A DNA stretch of 64,000 nucleotides from Myxococcaceae bacterium (GCA_016793095.1 JAEUJQ010000061.1:87191-151190); one strand, 5' to 3'. Shown: positions 18,629 through 27,673, counted from the stretch's first letter. Numbers and translations are program-made. The notes: generated by a model from the letters alone, not told the origin.

Positions 18629-18818
18629 GCCTGGCGAGGGAGCCGGATTGCCCGGACGCTCCCCCGCAACCGGTGCCCGGTGATCGGCTCGTCATCGGGT
18701 GGCGAGGCCCAGCGGAGGCTCAGCGGCGGAGGCGGGCGGAGGCCGGGAGACACGCGACCTCGTGGCGTCGCCAGCCGGCGCGCACCCGCGCGCTTTGGGG
18801 GTAGAGTCGCAGCCCTTC

Positions 18819-20339
18819 ATGGAGGGCCACCTCGACCCTGCGCAGTTCCACGGCTTCGTCAGCGGCACGCTGAGCCTCGTCGAGCGCGACGCCGCGGTGC
18901 TTCACCTCGACCGCTGCGCACGCTGCCGGCAGCTCCTCTCCGCGCTGGCGAGCGGGCCCGGCGACGAGGACCCCGCCAGGACGCTCGACGGGAGCCCGCC
19001 CGAGGGGCTCGAGGCCGTGCTGCCTCCGCGTCGGGCTGAGCCAGGACGGAAGCTCCTCGACATCTCCGACACCACCGCGCCCGACGCGAGTCACCTCGTG
19101 CCCACCCAGGAGAGCGCGCCGGTGAAGCGCCAGGCGCCGCTCGACGCCCCGCCGCTCCCTCCGTCCGATCGGCTCATCGGCCAGCGCCTCGGCGACTACG
19201 TGGTGCAGGAGCTGATCGCCAAAGGCGGCATGGGCGCCGTCTACCGCGGCGTGCAGCCGCTGATCGGCAAGCAGGTGGCCATCAAGGTGCTGCTCACACC
19301 CGGTCCCGAGGAGCTCCAGTACGCGCAGCGCATGCTCGAGGAGGCCCGCACCGTCAACGCCATCGGCCACCCGAACATCATCGACATCTTCAACTTCGGT
19401 GAGCTGCCCGACGGCCGGCCCTGGCTGGTGATGGAGTACCTCGACGGCCTGTCGGTGAGCCAATGGGTCCGCGCACGCACCGAGCCGGAGCCGCCCACCG
19501 GCCGCATCATCCAGATCCTCGAGCAGATCTGCGCGGCGCTCGAGGCGGTGCACGCGGTCGGCGTGGTCCACCGCGATCTGAAGCCGGCGAACGTCATGCT
19601 CATGAACCTGGCGGCGCCGCTGCCACGCGTGAAGGTGCTCGACTTCGGCTTCGCGAAGAGCCGCGACGCGACGCTGCGAACCTCGCCGGACATGGTGCTG
19701 GGAACGCCGGGCTACATGTCTCCCGAGCAGATCCAGGCGCACGGCGCCACCGCGCAGAGCGATCTCTACGCGCTGGGCCTCGTCGCGTACTTCATGCTCA
19801 CCGGCCTCGACGCCTACGCAGACAAGAGCCCCATCGCCGTGCTGCAGCTGCAGCTCCAGAAGGAGCCGGCCTCGCTCCGCGGCCGACCGGGAATCCCCGA
19901 CGCGCTGGCGCAGCTGGTCGCGGACCTCACGCGCATCTCGCCTTCCTTGAGACCCCCGACGGCGAGGGCTGTCCGGGAGCGCCTCGAGGCCATCGCGGCG
20001 GGCGTCGTGCCCTCGACGGCCCCCTCAGACGTGATCACCGTGAAGGACGAGCCGCCAGCGCCGCCGCCCTCGGTGGCCGAGGCGAAGCGTCCCACGCACA
20101 AGGACCGCCCCCAGCGTCCACCCGACCTGGACAAGACCGAGCCCGAGCGGGAAGCCTTCGTGCCGGGCGCGCCGACGGCGCTCGAGAGCGCGGTGGACGA
20201 GGCGCTCGCCGCGGCGTCGCGATCGCCGGACCTCTCGAAGTCGCAGCTCCACTCGGTGCGCTCGACGCGCTGGCCGTACGTGCTGGCCGTGGTCCTCGCC
20301 TCCGCGCTCGGCGTCGGGGCGTGGCTCGCGCTACGGTGA
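18819..20339 (+). CDS. Membrane-anchored Ser/Thr protein kinase with an N-terminal zinc-finger motif
   Basis: A 506-residue Hanks-type kinase. Residues 29-36 hold an anti-sigma-like zinc motif HxxxCxxC (His29, Cys33, Cys36). The kinase domain is about 124-400, with glycine loop AKGGMGAVYRG, Lys156 in VAIK, HRDLKPAN (Asp253), DFG at 275-277 and GTPGYMSPEQ. A disordered Pro-rich linker follows, and one C-terminal transmembrane helix ends the protein. Catalytic residues are intact. I chose ATG 18819, which puts the zinc motif at the N-terminus; the frame continues upstream to 18699 in low-quality sequence. Its 3' end overlaps the end of the convergent sigma-factor gene by nine bases. The zinc motif suggests it may act on or with a sigma factor (inference). 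Confidence 0.88.
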   Translation: MEGHLDPAQFHGFVSGTLSLVERDAAVLHLDRCARCRQLLSALASGPGDEDPARTLDGSPPEGLEAVLPPRRAEPGRKLLDISDTTAPDASHLVPTQESAPVKRQAPLDAPPLPPSDRLIGQRLGDYVVQELIAKGGMGAVYRGVQPLIGKQVAIKVLLTPGPEELQYAQRMLEEARTVNAIGHPNIIDIFNFGELPDGRPWLVMEYLDGLSVSQWVRARTEPEPPTGRIIQILEQICAALEAVHAVGVVHRDLKPANVMLMNLAAPLPRVKVLDFGFAKSRDATLRTSPDMVLGTPGYMSPEQIQAHGATAQSDLYALGLVAYFMLTGLDAYADKSPIAVLQLQLQKEPASLRGRPGIPDALAQLVADLTRISPSLRPPTARAVRERLEAIAAGVVPSTAPSDVITVKDEPPAPPPSVAEAKRPTHKDRPQRPPDLDKTEPEREAFVPGAPTALESAVDEALAAASRSPDLSKSQLHSVRSTRWPYVLAVVLASALGVGAWLALR

Positions 20340-21137
20340 GAACTCGTCGCGGCGCAGCACCTGCGACAGGCGGAGGGAGATTGACTGCGCGACCTCTCCG
20401 ACCAGGGCGTCGATCTCACCGTCCTTGAGCCGGGCCTCGTGGGCGAGGCGCGCCCGCATGGCCGCCATGATCTTCGCCTGCGCGGCCTCGATCCACCGCT
20501 GGGCCGTGGTGCGGTGCACCTGGAACATGCGCCCCAGCTCCTCGGTCGACACGCCGTCCACGAAGCGCATGCGCAGCAGGGTACGCTCCTTCGGCTCGAG
20601 CACCTCGAGCGCGGCCTGCAGCGCATCTGAGACGAGCTTCGTGTCCTTCTTCGAGCGCGCGGCCGCTTCGGGTGACCGATCGGTGGCGGCGAGGTGCCCC
20701 AGCTCGTCGATGTCGTCGGCGGGAGCCTGGCCCATGCCGCGAGTCGCCTGGAGCAGCTCGAGGCGCGTCGCGGTCCACAGCCAGCTCTTCAGCTTGCCGC
20801 GGCCGTCGTAGGTCGCGAGGCGGGGCTCCTTGCCCTTCGGCGCGACGAGGAGCCGCGTGCGCACCCGCTGGGCGAGCTCTGCCGGCTCGATGGCGCGACC
20901 GGCCGCACGGCGGGCGTGGGCTTCGATCAGCTCGTCGACGATCTTCAGCGCGCGCGGATGCCCCTGGAGCACCGCCCAGACGAGGGCGACGTCGCCTGGC
21001 GCGGCCTCGGCCGTCACCTGCTTCACCCGCGCCTCGACCCACGCGCGGCAACGGGCGCGGTCGGCGGGCGCGAGCGCGAGCTCGTCGAGCTGCCGGTCGA
21101 GGGCCTCGGAGGTCGTCACGCGGCCGAGGTCTACCAC
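20331..21137 (-). CDS. RNA polymerase sigma factor, Myxococcales-specific sigma-70 type
   Basis: The 268-residue protein has region 2 features (RLATYDGRGKLKSWLWTATR at about 105-125) and region 4 (LQAALEVLEPKERTLLRMRF, then a helix-turn-helix LGRMFQVHRTTAQRWI at about 205-220). It is longer than a standard ECF factor, and its pattern matches the sigma-70 subfamily described in Myxococcales (TIGR03001 type), as far as I can judge by eye. It should recruit RNA polymerase to a specific promoter set. It is divergent from the MscS gene (48 bp) and convergent with the kinase, which is likely a partner or target. Confidence 0.82.
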   Translation of the reverse strand: MVDLGRVTTSEALDRQLDELALAPADRARCRAWVEARVKQVTAEAAPGDVALVWAVLQGHPRALKIVDELIEAHARRAAGRAIEPAELAQRVRTRLLVAPKGKEPRLATYDGRGKLKSWLWTATRLELLQATRGMGQAPADDIDELGHLAATDRSPEAAARSKKDTKLVSDALQAALEVLEPKERTLLRMRFVDGVSTEELGRMFQVHRTTAQRWIEAAQAKIMAAMRARLAHEARLKDGEIDALVGEVAQSISLRLSQVLRRDEFSP

Positions 21138-21185
21138 GGGTTTTCACACCCACCGCGTGCACCGTTTCGATACCGTGCGGGGGTG

Positions 21186-22721
21186 ATGCGCTTCCTCGAA
21201 ACGCTGGTGGCAGAAGGGGCGACCGCGCGAACCCTGTGGGTGCTGGGGATCCTGCTCGTCACGCTGCCCCTCACCCGCCGGTTCGCCCACGACAAGCCGC
21301 GGTTCAAGGCGGTGGTCGTGTTCGCCTTCCTCCACCTCACCGCGCTCCTCACCAGCGCGGTGCTCCACGCGCTGGGCAGCACCTTCGACGACTTCTTCCG
21401 CACCCCGTGCTGGATCTTCGGCGGGGTCGCGGCCGTCGGCGCGCTGACGACCTTCCTCTTCTCGGTCGTCTTGCCGAAGGTGGGGCTCCCGCTCCCGCAG
21501 ATCGTCCACGACGTCGCGGGCGGCCTCATCTCGGTGATCGCTGCCGTCACCATCGCCGGGCGCGCGGGCGTCAACCTGTCGGGTCTCATCGCCACCAGCG
21601 CCGTGTTGACGGCCGTGCTGGGCTTCTCGCTGCAGGACACCATCGGCAACATCGCGGGCGGCCTCGGCCTGCAGACGGACAACTCGATCGAGGTGGGTGA
21701 CTGGATTCGCATCGGCACCCAGCCCAACGACGTGAACGGGCGGGTGGTGCGGATCCGCTGGCGGTACACCGCCATCGAGACGCGCAACTGGGAGACGGTG
21801 CTGGTGCCCAACCGCGTGTTGATGAACTCGCCCGTCATGGTGCTCGGCCGACGTGACGGGCAACCGCGACAGTGGCGCCGGTGGGTCCACTTCCTCGTCG
21901 ATTACCGGCACCCGCCGGCGCGCGTCATCGAGGTGGTGCAGACGGCGGTGCGCGGCGCCATGCTCATGCGCGTCGCGAAGGACCCTCAGCCCAACTGCGT
22001 GATGATGGATCTCGCGGACTCGGTGGGCCGCTACGCCGTCCGCTACTGGCTCACCGACCTCGCCGCCGACGATCCCACCGACAGCGAGGTGCGACAGGTC
22101 GTCTACTCCGCCCTCGAGCGCGCGGGCATGAAGCTGGCCATGCCAGCGCACGCCGTCTTCCTCACCGAAGAGTCGGAGGATCGTGAAGCCAGGAAGGCCC
22201 AGCGCCGCCTCGCCCGCCGCCGCGCGCTGCTCGACGGCCTGTCGCTGTTCAGCCCGCTGTCGAATGACGAGAAGGACGAGCTGGCCCGGGGCATCGTCGA
22301 GGCGCCCTTCGCGCACGGCGAGGTGATCACCCGCCAGGGCGCCGAGGCCCACTGGCTCTACCTGCTCGACGAAGGCCGGGCGACGGTGAAGGTCAGCGAC
22401 GGCTACACCGATCGCGACGTCGCTCACCTCGAGGGCGGCTCGGTCTTCGGAGAGATGTCGCTGCTCACCGGAGAGCCTCGCTCAGCCACCGTGATCGCCG
22501 ACGCCGACGTGAAGTGCTACCGCCTCGACAAGGAGACCTTCAAGCGCGTCGTCGCGAAGCGGCCCGAGGTCATGGGCGAGGTCGCCGCGATGCTCTCGAA
22601 GCGCACCACCGAGCTGCAGGCTGCCCGCGAAGACCTCGACGCCGAGACGGCGCGCCAGCGCCAGAAGCGCCAGGAAGTGGACCTGCTGGACAAGATGAAG
22701 CGCTTCTTCGGCATCGACTGA
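21186..22721 (+). CDS. MscS-family mechanosensitive channel with C-terminal cyclic-nucleotide-binding domain
   Basis: A 511-residue membrane protein. Four hydrophobic helices span residues about 10-145; the last, LSGLIATSAVLTAVLGFSLQ, is the pore helix of MscS with the following DTIGNIAGGLGLQTD and GDWIRIG beta domain. Residues about 350-480 form a cyclic-nucleotide-binding domain with a phosphate-binding cassette FGEMSLLTGEPRSATV, in which the Glu and Arg needed to hold a cyclic nucleotide are present. The last 25 residues are a charged helix. It may therefore couple ion flux to cyclic-nucleotide levels (inference). ATG 21186 is preferred; an in-frame GTG lies directly before it. Confidence 0.88.
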   Translation: MRFLETLVAEGATARTLWVLGILLVTLPLTRRFAHDKPRFKAVVVFAFLHLTALLTSAVLHALGSTFDDFFRTPCWIFGGVAAVGALTTFLFSVVLPKVGLPLPQIVHDVAGGLISVIAAVTIAGRAGVNLSGLIATSAVLTAVLGFSLQDTIGNIAGGLGLQTDNSIEVGDWIRIGTQPNDVNGRVVRIRWRYTAIETRNWETVLVPNRVLMNSPVMVLGRRDGQPRQWRRWVHFLVDYRHPPARVIEVVQTAVRGAMLMRVAKDPQPNCVMMDLADSVGRYAVRYWLTDLAADDPTDSEVRQVVYSALERAGMKLAMPAHAVFLTEESEDREARKAQRRLARRRALLDGLSLFSPLSNDEKDELARGIVEAPFAHGEVITRQGAEAHWLYLLDEGRATVKVSDGYTDRDVAHLEGGSVFGEMSLLTGEPRSATVIADADVKCYRLDKETFKRVVAKRPEVMGEVAAMLSKRTTELQAAREDLDAETARQRQKRQEVDLLDKMKRFFGID

Positions 22722-22766
22722 TCGCCCACCGTTGCCAGGGCTGGTGCTCCATGCTTCGACAGCGTC

Positions 22767-23621
22767 GTGTCCCTGCCCGGCCTCCTCCGCCCTGCGCGCC
22801 GCCCTCGCGGCTGGGTGGCGCCCGGGCCTGCCCCGGCGGGCGACCAGGGACGCCCCGAGCTACGGCCGGGGCCCGACGAGGATCTCTGCTACCTGTCGGG
22901 CGACTGGCGGCTGTTCCAGAAACGTCGCGGCCACCGCTGGAGCGTCGATGATCTCGTCACCGCGCACGCCGCCAGCGAGCAGCTCGAGCACCTCAGGGCG
23001 CACGGCCCCATCGAGGCGCTCGATCTGGGGTGCGGCCTCGGCAGCGTCCTGTTGATGGTGGCGTGGAGGGCGCCCGACTGCTCGATCACCGGGGTCGAGG
23101 CGCAACCCGAGCGGGCGGCCATGGCGCGCCGCTCCATCGGGTTCAACGGCGTCACCGCCCGGTGCCGCGTCATCGACGGCGACCTGCGCACGCTCGAGCT
23201 GGGCGCTCGCTTCGGGCTCATCACCGGCACCCCGCCCTACTTCCCGCTGGGCACAGGCACGCAAACCGACGCCGAGCACATCAACGCCTGCCGCTTCGAG
23301 CACCGGGGCGGCGTCGAGGCGTACCTCGCGACTGCGGAGCGCCACCTCGCCGCTCACGGCCGCTTCGTCATGTGCGCCGCGAGCCTGGAAGACCAGCGGG
23401 TTCTCGAGAGCGAGACGCGGCTCAGGCCGACGAACGTCCGCCACCTCGTCCCTCGCGAGGGCAAGGCCGCGCTCGTCACGGTATGGACGTTCGCCTTCGA
23501 CGCGCCGACGGAGCCCGCGCGCGACCAGCTGACCGTTCGCGACGGCCACGGCCAGTGGACCGAGCCCTTTCGCGCGGTCCGCACGGCGATGGGGATGCCC
23601 ACGGCGCCGCCGGACCGCTGA
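22767..23621 (+). CDS. SAM-dependent methyltransferase, TrmN6-like with altered catalytic motif
   Basis: This 284-residue class I methyltransferase has motif I DLGCGLGS (near residue 92), an acidic strand end (GVEAQPE), and the active-site region TGTPPYFPLG. In tRNA1(Val) adenine-N6 methyltransferases and related enzymes the motif is NPPY; here the Asn position is Thr155. The N-terminal 40 residues are Pro/Arg-rich and may not be translated; a start inside this segment is possible. The substrate is unknown; the lost Asn argues against assuming adenine-N6 activity. It ends 6 bp before the convergent Hsp20 stop. Confidence 0.72.
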   Translation: MSLPGLLRPARRPRGWVAPGPAPAGDQGRPELRPGPDEDLCYLSGDWRLFQKRRGHRWSVDDLVTAHAASEQLEHLRAHGPIEALDLGCGLGSVLLMVAWRAPDCSITGVEAQPERAAMARRSIGFNGVTARCRVIDGDLRTLELGARFGLITGTPPYFPLGTGTQTDAEHINACRFEHRGGVEAYLATAERHLAAHGRFVMCAASLEDQRVLESETRLRPTNVRHLVPREGKAALVTVWTFAFDAPTEPARDQLTVRDGHGQWTEPFRAVRTAMGMPTAPPDR

Positions 23622-23627
23622 GCCGGG

Positions 23628-24056
23628 CTACGCCAGCTTCACCTCGACGCTGCGGGGCAGCGCCTTCGGCGACTTCGGCATGCGGACGGTCAGCAACCCG
23701 TCCTTGAACTCGGCTTTCACCTTCTCGGGCTCCACCCCCTCGGGCAGCGCGAAGGACCGCATGAACGAGCCGTAGAAGCGCTCGACCCTGTGGTACCTCT
23801 TCGTCTTGTCCTCTTTGTCGAACTTCCGCTCACCCTCGATGCGGAGCAGGCCGTCAGCCACGTTCACCTTGACGTCCTCCCTCCTCACCTCGGGCAGCTC
23901 GCACTTCACCTGGAAGTCCTCGGCCGTCTCGAGGATGTCAACGGACGGACTCCAGTCGTAGTTCGACAGCTCCTTCTCGTTCCTTCCAAGGACGCGGTTC
24001 AAGCGGGTGCTCATCTGGTCCAGCTCACGGAACGGATCCCAGGTCGAGAGGTTCAT
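23628..24056 (-). CDS. Small heat-shock protein, Hsp20 family
   Basis: The 142-residue protein is an alpha-crystallin-domain chaperone: N-terminal arm NLSTWDPFRELDQM, domain at about 38-130 with VKCELPEVRREDVKV, and the conserved FKDGLLTVRMPK near 117-128. A C-terminal IxI/V-like tail (SVEVKLA) is present. It binds unfolding proteins in the cytoplasm without ATP. The start is ATG 24056; an upstream extension of the frame to 24419 overlaps the divergent monooxygenase gene and is not real. The 217-bp divergent region should hold a heat-responsive promoter, but I see no CIRCE element. Confidence 0.92.
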   Translation of the reverse strand: MNLSTWDPFRELDQMSTRLNRVLGRNEKELSNYDWSPSVDILETAEDFQVKCELPEVRREDVKVNVADGLLRIEGERKFDKEDKTKRYHRVERFYGSFMRSFALPEGVEPEKVKAEFKDGLLTVRMPKSPKALPRSVEVKLA

Positions 24057-24273
24057 AAACGCTCCGGGTGCGGCGGGTTGACGGATCGGCGCGGGGTGGC
24101 CGCGAGCACCACGGGCCGGCGACCTGAACATGAGCATTTCCTCTGCCAGCGCAAGCCGCTCGGTTCTCGCGGGGTTCCGCGCGCTGGCCCCTGCAAGGCG
24201 TGCGGGACGGCGTGCCACCGACCTGCCTTTCGTGCGCATGGCGTCGATCAACCCGTTTCCGTAGAAGGCACGC

Positions 24274-25746
24274 GTGAGCACGGTCGTCGAGGTCGAGTCG
24301 GTCATCATCGGCAGCGGGTTCGCCGGCCTCGGGGCCGGGGTCGAGCTGCTCCGGCGAGGCGCGCGGGACTTCGTGATCCTCGAGCAGGCGAGCCGCGTCG
24401 GGGGCGTCTGGCGCGACAACGTGTACCCTGGCTGTGCGTGCGACGTGCGGGTGCACCTCTACTCGTTCTCGTTCTTCCCGAACCCTGACTGGAGCCACAC
24501 CTACGCGCGCCAGGACGAGCTCCTCGCCTATCTGGAGCGGACGGCGACCACGTTCGGGCTGACGCCGCATCTGCGCTTCGGCCGCAAGGTGGTGGAGGCG
24601 CGCTGGAGCGAGGCCGACGCGAAGTGGCTCGTGCGCTGTGACAACGGAGAGACGTATCGCGCGCGCTTCCTCGTCGCTGGCCTCGGCGGGCTGAGCCGCC
24701 CCGCCCTGCCCGACGTGCCCGGCCTGTCGTCTTTCGCCGGCCCGGTCTTCCACTCCGCACGATGGGATCACGCCGTGCCCCTCGCCGGGAAGCGGGTGGG
24801 CGTCATCGGCACCGGGGCGAGCGCGATCCAGTTCGTTCCGCCGCTGGTCGAGGTGGCGAAGCAGGTCCTCGTGTTCCAACGAACGCCAGCCTGGATCATC
24901 CCGCGACGGGACAAGCCCATCGCCGGGTGGGTTCGCGCCCTCTTCCGCGCGGCGCCGTTCGTCCAACAGGCGCTGCGCTGGCTGATCTACTGGCTCCACG
25001 AGGCGCGCGTCCCCGCCTTCACCACCAGCACGTGGTTGATGGGCCTCGCGAGCCGCCTGGCCCGCAAACACCTCGAGCGCCAGGTCCCGGATCCAACGCT
25101 GCGCCAGAAGCTGGCGCCCGCCTACGCGATGGGCTGCAAGCGCGTGCTGATCTCCGACGACTTCTACCCCGCCGTCAGCAAGCCCTCCTGCGAGGTGATC
25201 ACCACGGCGATCGCGCGCGTCGTCGAAGGGGGCGTCGAGACCACCGACGGTGTGGTGCACCCCTGCGACGTGCTCGTCTTCGGCACGGGCTTTCAGGTGA
25301 CCGACGTCGTCGGCGCGCTCGAGATCGTCGGGCGCGGCGGCCGCCGGCTGGCCGAGGTGTGGCGCGACGGAGCGAAGGCGTGGTTCGGCACCGCCGTGCA
25401 CGGCTTCCCGAACCTCTTCCTGATGACGGGCCCCAACACCGGCCTCGGCCACTCGTCGATGGTGTTCATGATCGAGGCCCAGCTCGCCTTCGTCGGCAAG
25501 GCGATCGACATCGTCACCAACACGGGCGCGCGGTGGTGGGAGGTGCGGGACGACGCCGAGGCGCGCTTCAACGAGCACCTCGCGCGCAAGCTCCCGAAGA
25601 CGATCTGGCTCAGCGGCTGCCGCAGCTGGTACCTCGACGAGCGCGGGCAGAACGTCACGCTCTGGCCTGGCTTCACCTTCACCTTCCGGGCCGGGCTCTC
25701 CCGCTTCGACAAACGGCAGCACCACCTCGAAGGAGTCTCGGCATGA
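24274..25746 (+). CDS. Flavin-containing (Baeyer-Villiger type) monooxygenase
   Basis: A 490-residue class B flavoprotein. The FAD Rossmann motif GSGFAG is at residues 13-18, followed by GGVWRDNVYPGCACD, which is characteristic of the flavin monooxygenase family. The BVMO-type fingerprint is seen as FAGPVFHSARWDH (consensus FxGxxxHxxxW), followed by the NADPH motif GVIGTGASA. It should oxidise a ketone or heteroatom using NADPH and O2; the substrate is unknown. The start is a GTG. Its stop overlaps the SDR ATG by four bases, and the three-gene operon suggests a shared pathway. Confidence 0.88.
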   Translation: MSTVVEVESVIIGSGFAGLGAGVELLRRGARDFVILEQASRVGGVWRDNVYPGCACDVRVHLYSFSFFPNPDWSHTYARQDELLAYLERTATTFGLTPHLRFGRKVVEARWSEADAKWLVRCDNGETYRARFLVAGLGGLSRPALPDVPGLSSFAGPVFHSARWDHAVPLAGKRVGVIGTGASAIQFVPPLVEVAKQVLVFQRTPAWIIPRRDKPIAGWVRALFRAAPFVQQALRWLIYWLHEARVPAFTTSTWLMGLASRLARKHLERQVPDPTLRQKLAPAYAMGCKRVLISDDFYPAVSKPSCEVITTAIARVVEGGVETTDGVVHPCDVLVFGTGFQVTDVVGALEIVGRGGRRLAEVWRDGAKAWFGTAVHGFPNLFLMTGPNTGLGHSSMVFMIEAQLAFVGKAIDIVTNTGARWWEVRDDAEARFNEHLARKLPKTIWLSGCRSWYLDERGQNVTLWPGFTFTFRAGLSRFDKRQHHLEGVSA

Positions 25747-26594
25747 CGGACGGACAGGTCGCGGTGATCACCGGCGCCGGCTCGGGCATCGGCCGGGCCC
25801 TCGCGCAACAGCTCGGCGCACGCGGCGCGACCCTGGTGCTCGTGGACGTGAACCGCGAAGGCCTGACCGAGACGGCCGGCTCGCTCGAGCGCCCCTGCCA
25901 GCTCGAGGTCGTGGACGTGTCGAAGCGCGACCAGGTCGAGGCGCTCGCCGCGAAGGTGCTCGAGGCGCACGGGCGCGTCGATCTCCTCGTCAACAACGCG
26001 GGCGTGACGGTGCACGACACGGTGATGCACGTCTCGTACGAGGATCTCGAGTGGGTGATGAACGTGAACTTCTGGGGCGTGGTGTACGGCACCAAGGCGT
26101 TCCTGCCTCACATGGTCGAGCGGAGGTCCGGCGTGATCGCGAACGTGTCGAGCGTCTTCGGCATCGTCGGCTGGCCGTTCCAGGCTGCGTACAACGCGTC
26201 GAAGTTCGCGGTGCGCGGCTTCACCGAGGTGCTGTGGCGGGAGCTTGACGGCACCGGCGTGCGAGCGGTGACGGTTCACCCCGGAGGCATCAAGACGAAC
26301 ATCGTCCGTTCGATGCGGTTCCGCCGGGGCGCGGGGCTCGGGAAGAGCCACGCGAGTATGGTGCGGGTGTTCGACGCGGTCGCGCAGACGACGCCTGAGG
26401 TCTGCGCGGCCACCATCCTCCGCGGTCTCGAGCGCGGCGACCGGCGCATCTTGATCGGCAGGGACGCGACGTTCCTCGACACGCTCCAGCGGGTGCTGCC
26501 GACCCGGTACTCCACGGTGCTCGACTACTTCGAGAGGCGCGCCGCGGCGAAGCGCGCGAAGGCCCGCGCCACCGCCGCGAAGGAGGCGGAGTGA
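25743..26594 (+). CDS. Short-chain dehydrogenase/reductase
   Basis: A classical SDR of 283 residues: the nucleotide motif TGAGSGIG at 10-17, NNAG near residue 86, and the catalytic Tyr150-xxx-Lys154 (YNASK) with a Ser in NVSSVFG upstream. A C-terminal helix with an Arg/Lys/Ala tail (AAKRAKARATAAKEAE) is unusual. It likely interconverts an alcohol and ketone next to the monooxygenase, a frequent pairing with Baeyer-Villiger enzymes. It starts in an ATGA overlap with the monooxygenase and ends in a GTGA overlap with the next gene. Confidence 0.9.
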   Translation: MTDGQVAVITGAGSGIGRALAQQLGARGATLVLVDVNREGLTETAGSLERPCQLEVVDVSKRDQVEALAAKVLEAHGRVDLLVNNAGVTVHDTVMHVSYEDLEWVMNVNFWGVVYGTKAFLPHMVERRSGVIANVSSVFGIVGWPFQAAYNASKFAVRGFTEVLWRELDGTGVRAVTVHPGGIKTNIVRSMRFRRGAGLGKSHASMVRVFDAVAQTTPEVCAATILRGLERGDRRILIGRDATFLDTLQRVLPTRYSTVLDYFERRAAAKRAKARATAAKEAE

Positions 26595-27673
26595 AGCGCA
26601 TCGTGCTCGCCGCGATCGGGCTGCTGTTCCTGTCGCTCCTGGGGCTTGGGCTCGCGCCGTCGCCGATCGAGCCAGCCGAGTGGGATCCACCACCTCCGAC
26701 CCCGCTCGAGGGCCCGTGGGCGAGGAACGAACGGCTCAAGCCCGTCGAGTGGTGGGCGAAGCAGGTGGTGGGCCCCGAGGCGATGTTCATCGACGCCGAC
26801 GGCAGCGTCGTGACGGGCCTCAAGGACGGGCGGATCGTGCGGCTGCGCCCGGGCGTGGATGAACCCACGGTGCTGGCCGACACGCATGGGCGTCCGCTGG
26901 CGATCGCGCGCCACCCGGACGGGCGCATCGTGATCTGCGACGCCTTCCGGGGCCTGCTGGCGCTCGACGCCGCGGGCCTCCTCGAGGTGCTCGCCTCGGA
27001 GCACGGAGGCACGCCCTTCCGCTTCACCGACGATCTCGACATCGCGCGCGACGGCACCGTGTTCTTCACCGACGCTTCAGCGCGTCACTCGATCGATCGC
27101 TTCACGATGGATCTCCTCGAGCACCAGACGACCGGCCGGGTGCTCCGCTGGGACCCCGCGACCCGTCGCACCGCGCTCGTCGCGAGCGGCTTCAGCTTCG
27201 CGAACGGCATCGCGCTCGCTCCGGACGAGTCGTTCCTCGTGGTGGCCGAGACAGGAGGCTATCGGCTCTGGCGCGTCTGGCTCACCGGCGCGAGGGCTGG
27301 AGAGAGAGAGCCCTTCGGCGATCCCCTGCCCGGCTTCCCCGACAACGTGCGGCTGTCGAGATCTCGCGGCGCGTTCTGGGTCGCCATCGGCTCACCACGC
27401 AACGCGGTGGTGGACGCGCTGGCTCACGCGCCGTCGCTGCGCTCGTTCATCGCGAAGCTGCCGAGGTGGCTCCAGCCCGCGCCGGCGCGCTTTGCCCACG
27501 TGGCCGCCATCGGGCTCGATGGGCGGGTGCTCGAGTCGCTGCAGTACGACGCGCCCGACAGCTACTCACCCATCACGTCTGGCCTCGAGCATGATGGCTG
27601 GCTCTACCTCGGCAGCTTCGCGCGGGAGGGCGTGGCGCGCTTGAAGCTCGAGCCCCAGGCGGGCGGACGATGA
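26591..27673 (+). CDS. SMP-30/strictosidine-synthase-like beta-propeller (lactonase-like)
   Basis: The 360-residue protein has an N-terminal hydrophobic anchor or signal (IVLAAIGLLFLSLLGLGLA) and then a six-bladed propeller like strictosidine synthase or SMP-30 lactonase: GPEAMFIDADGSVVTG, FTDDLDIARDGTVFFTDAS, ANGIALAPDESFLVVAET, GFPDNVRLSRSRG. The Glu and Asp/Asn residues of these motifs are those that bind calcium in active SMP-30 enzymes. With a Baeyer-Villiger enzyme and an SDR, a lactone-hydrolysing role is plausible (inference). Start GTG 26591 overlaps the SDR stop. Confidence 0.8.
   Translation: MKRIVLAAIGLLFLSLLGLGLAPSPIEPAEWDPPPPTPLEGPWARNERLKPVEWWAKQVVGPEAMFIDADGSVVTGLKDGRIVRLRPGVDEPTVLADTHGRPLAIARHPDGRIVICDAFRGLLALDAAGLLEVLASEHGGTPFRFTDDLDIARDGTVFFTDASARHSIDRFTMDLLEHQTTGRVLRWDPATRRTALVASGFSFANGIALAPDESFLVVAETGGYRLWRVWLTGARAGEREPFGDPLPGFPDNVRLSRSRGAFWVAIGSPRNAVVDALAHAPSLRSFIAKLPRWLQPAPARFAHVAAIGLDGRVLESLQYDAPDSYSPITSGLEHDGWLYLGSFAREGVARLKLEPQAGGR

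Noticed and set aside
24057..24419. N-terminal extension of the Hsp20 frame
   Set aside because: It would overlap the divergent monooxygenase start, and the Hsp20 N-terminus begins naturally at ATG 24056.
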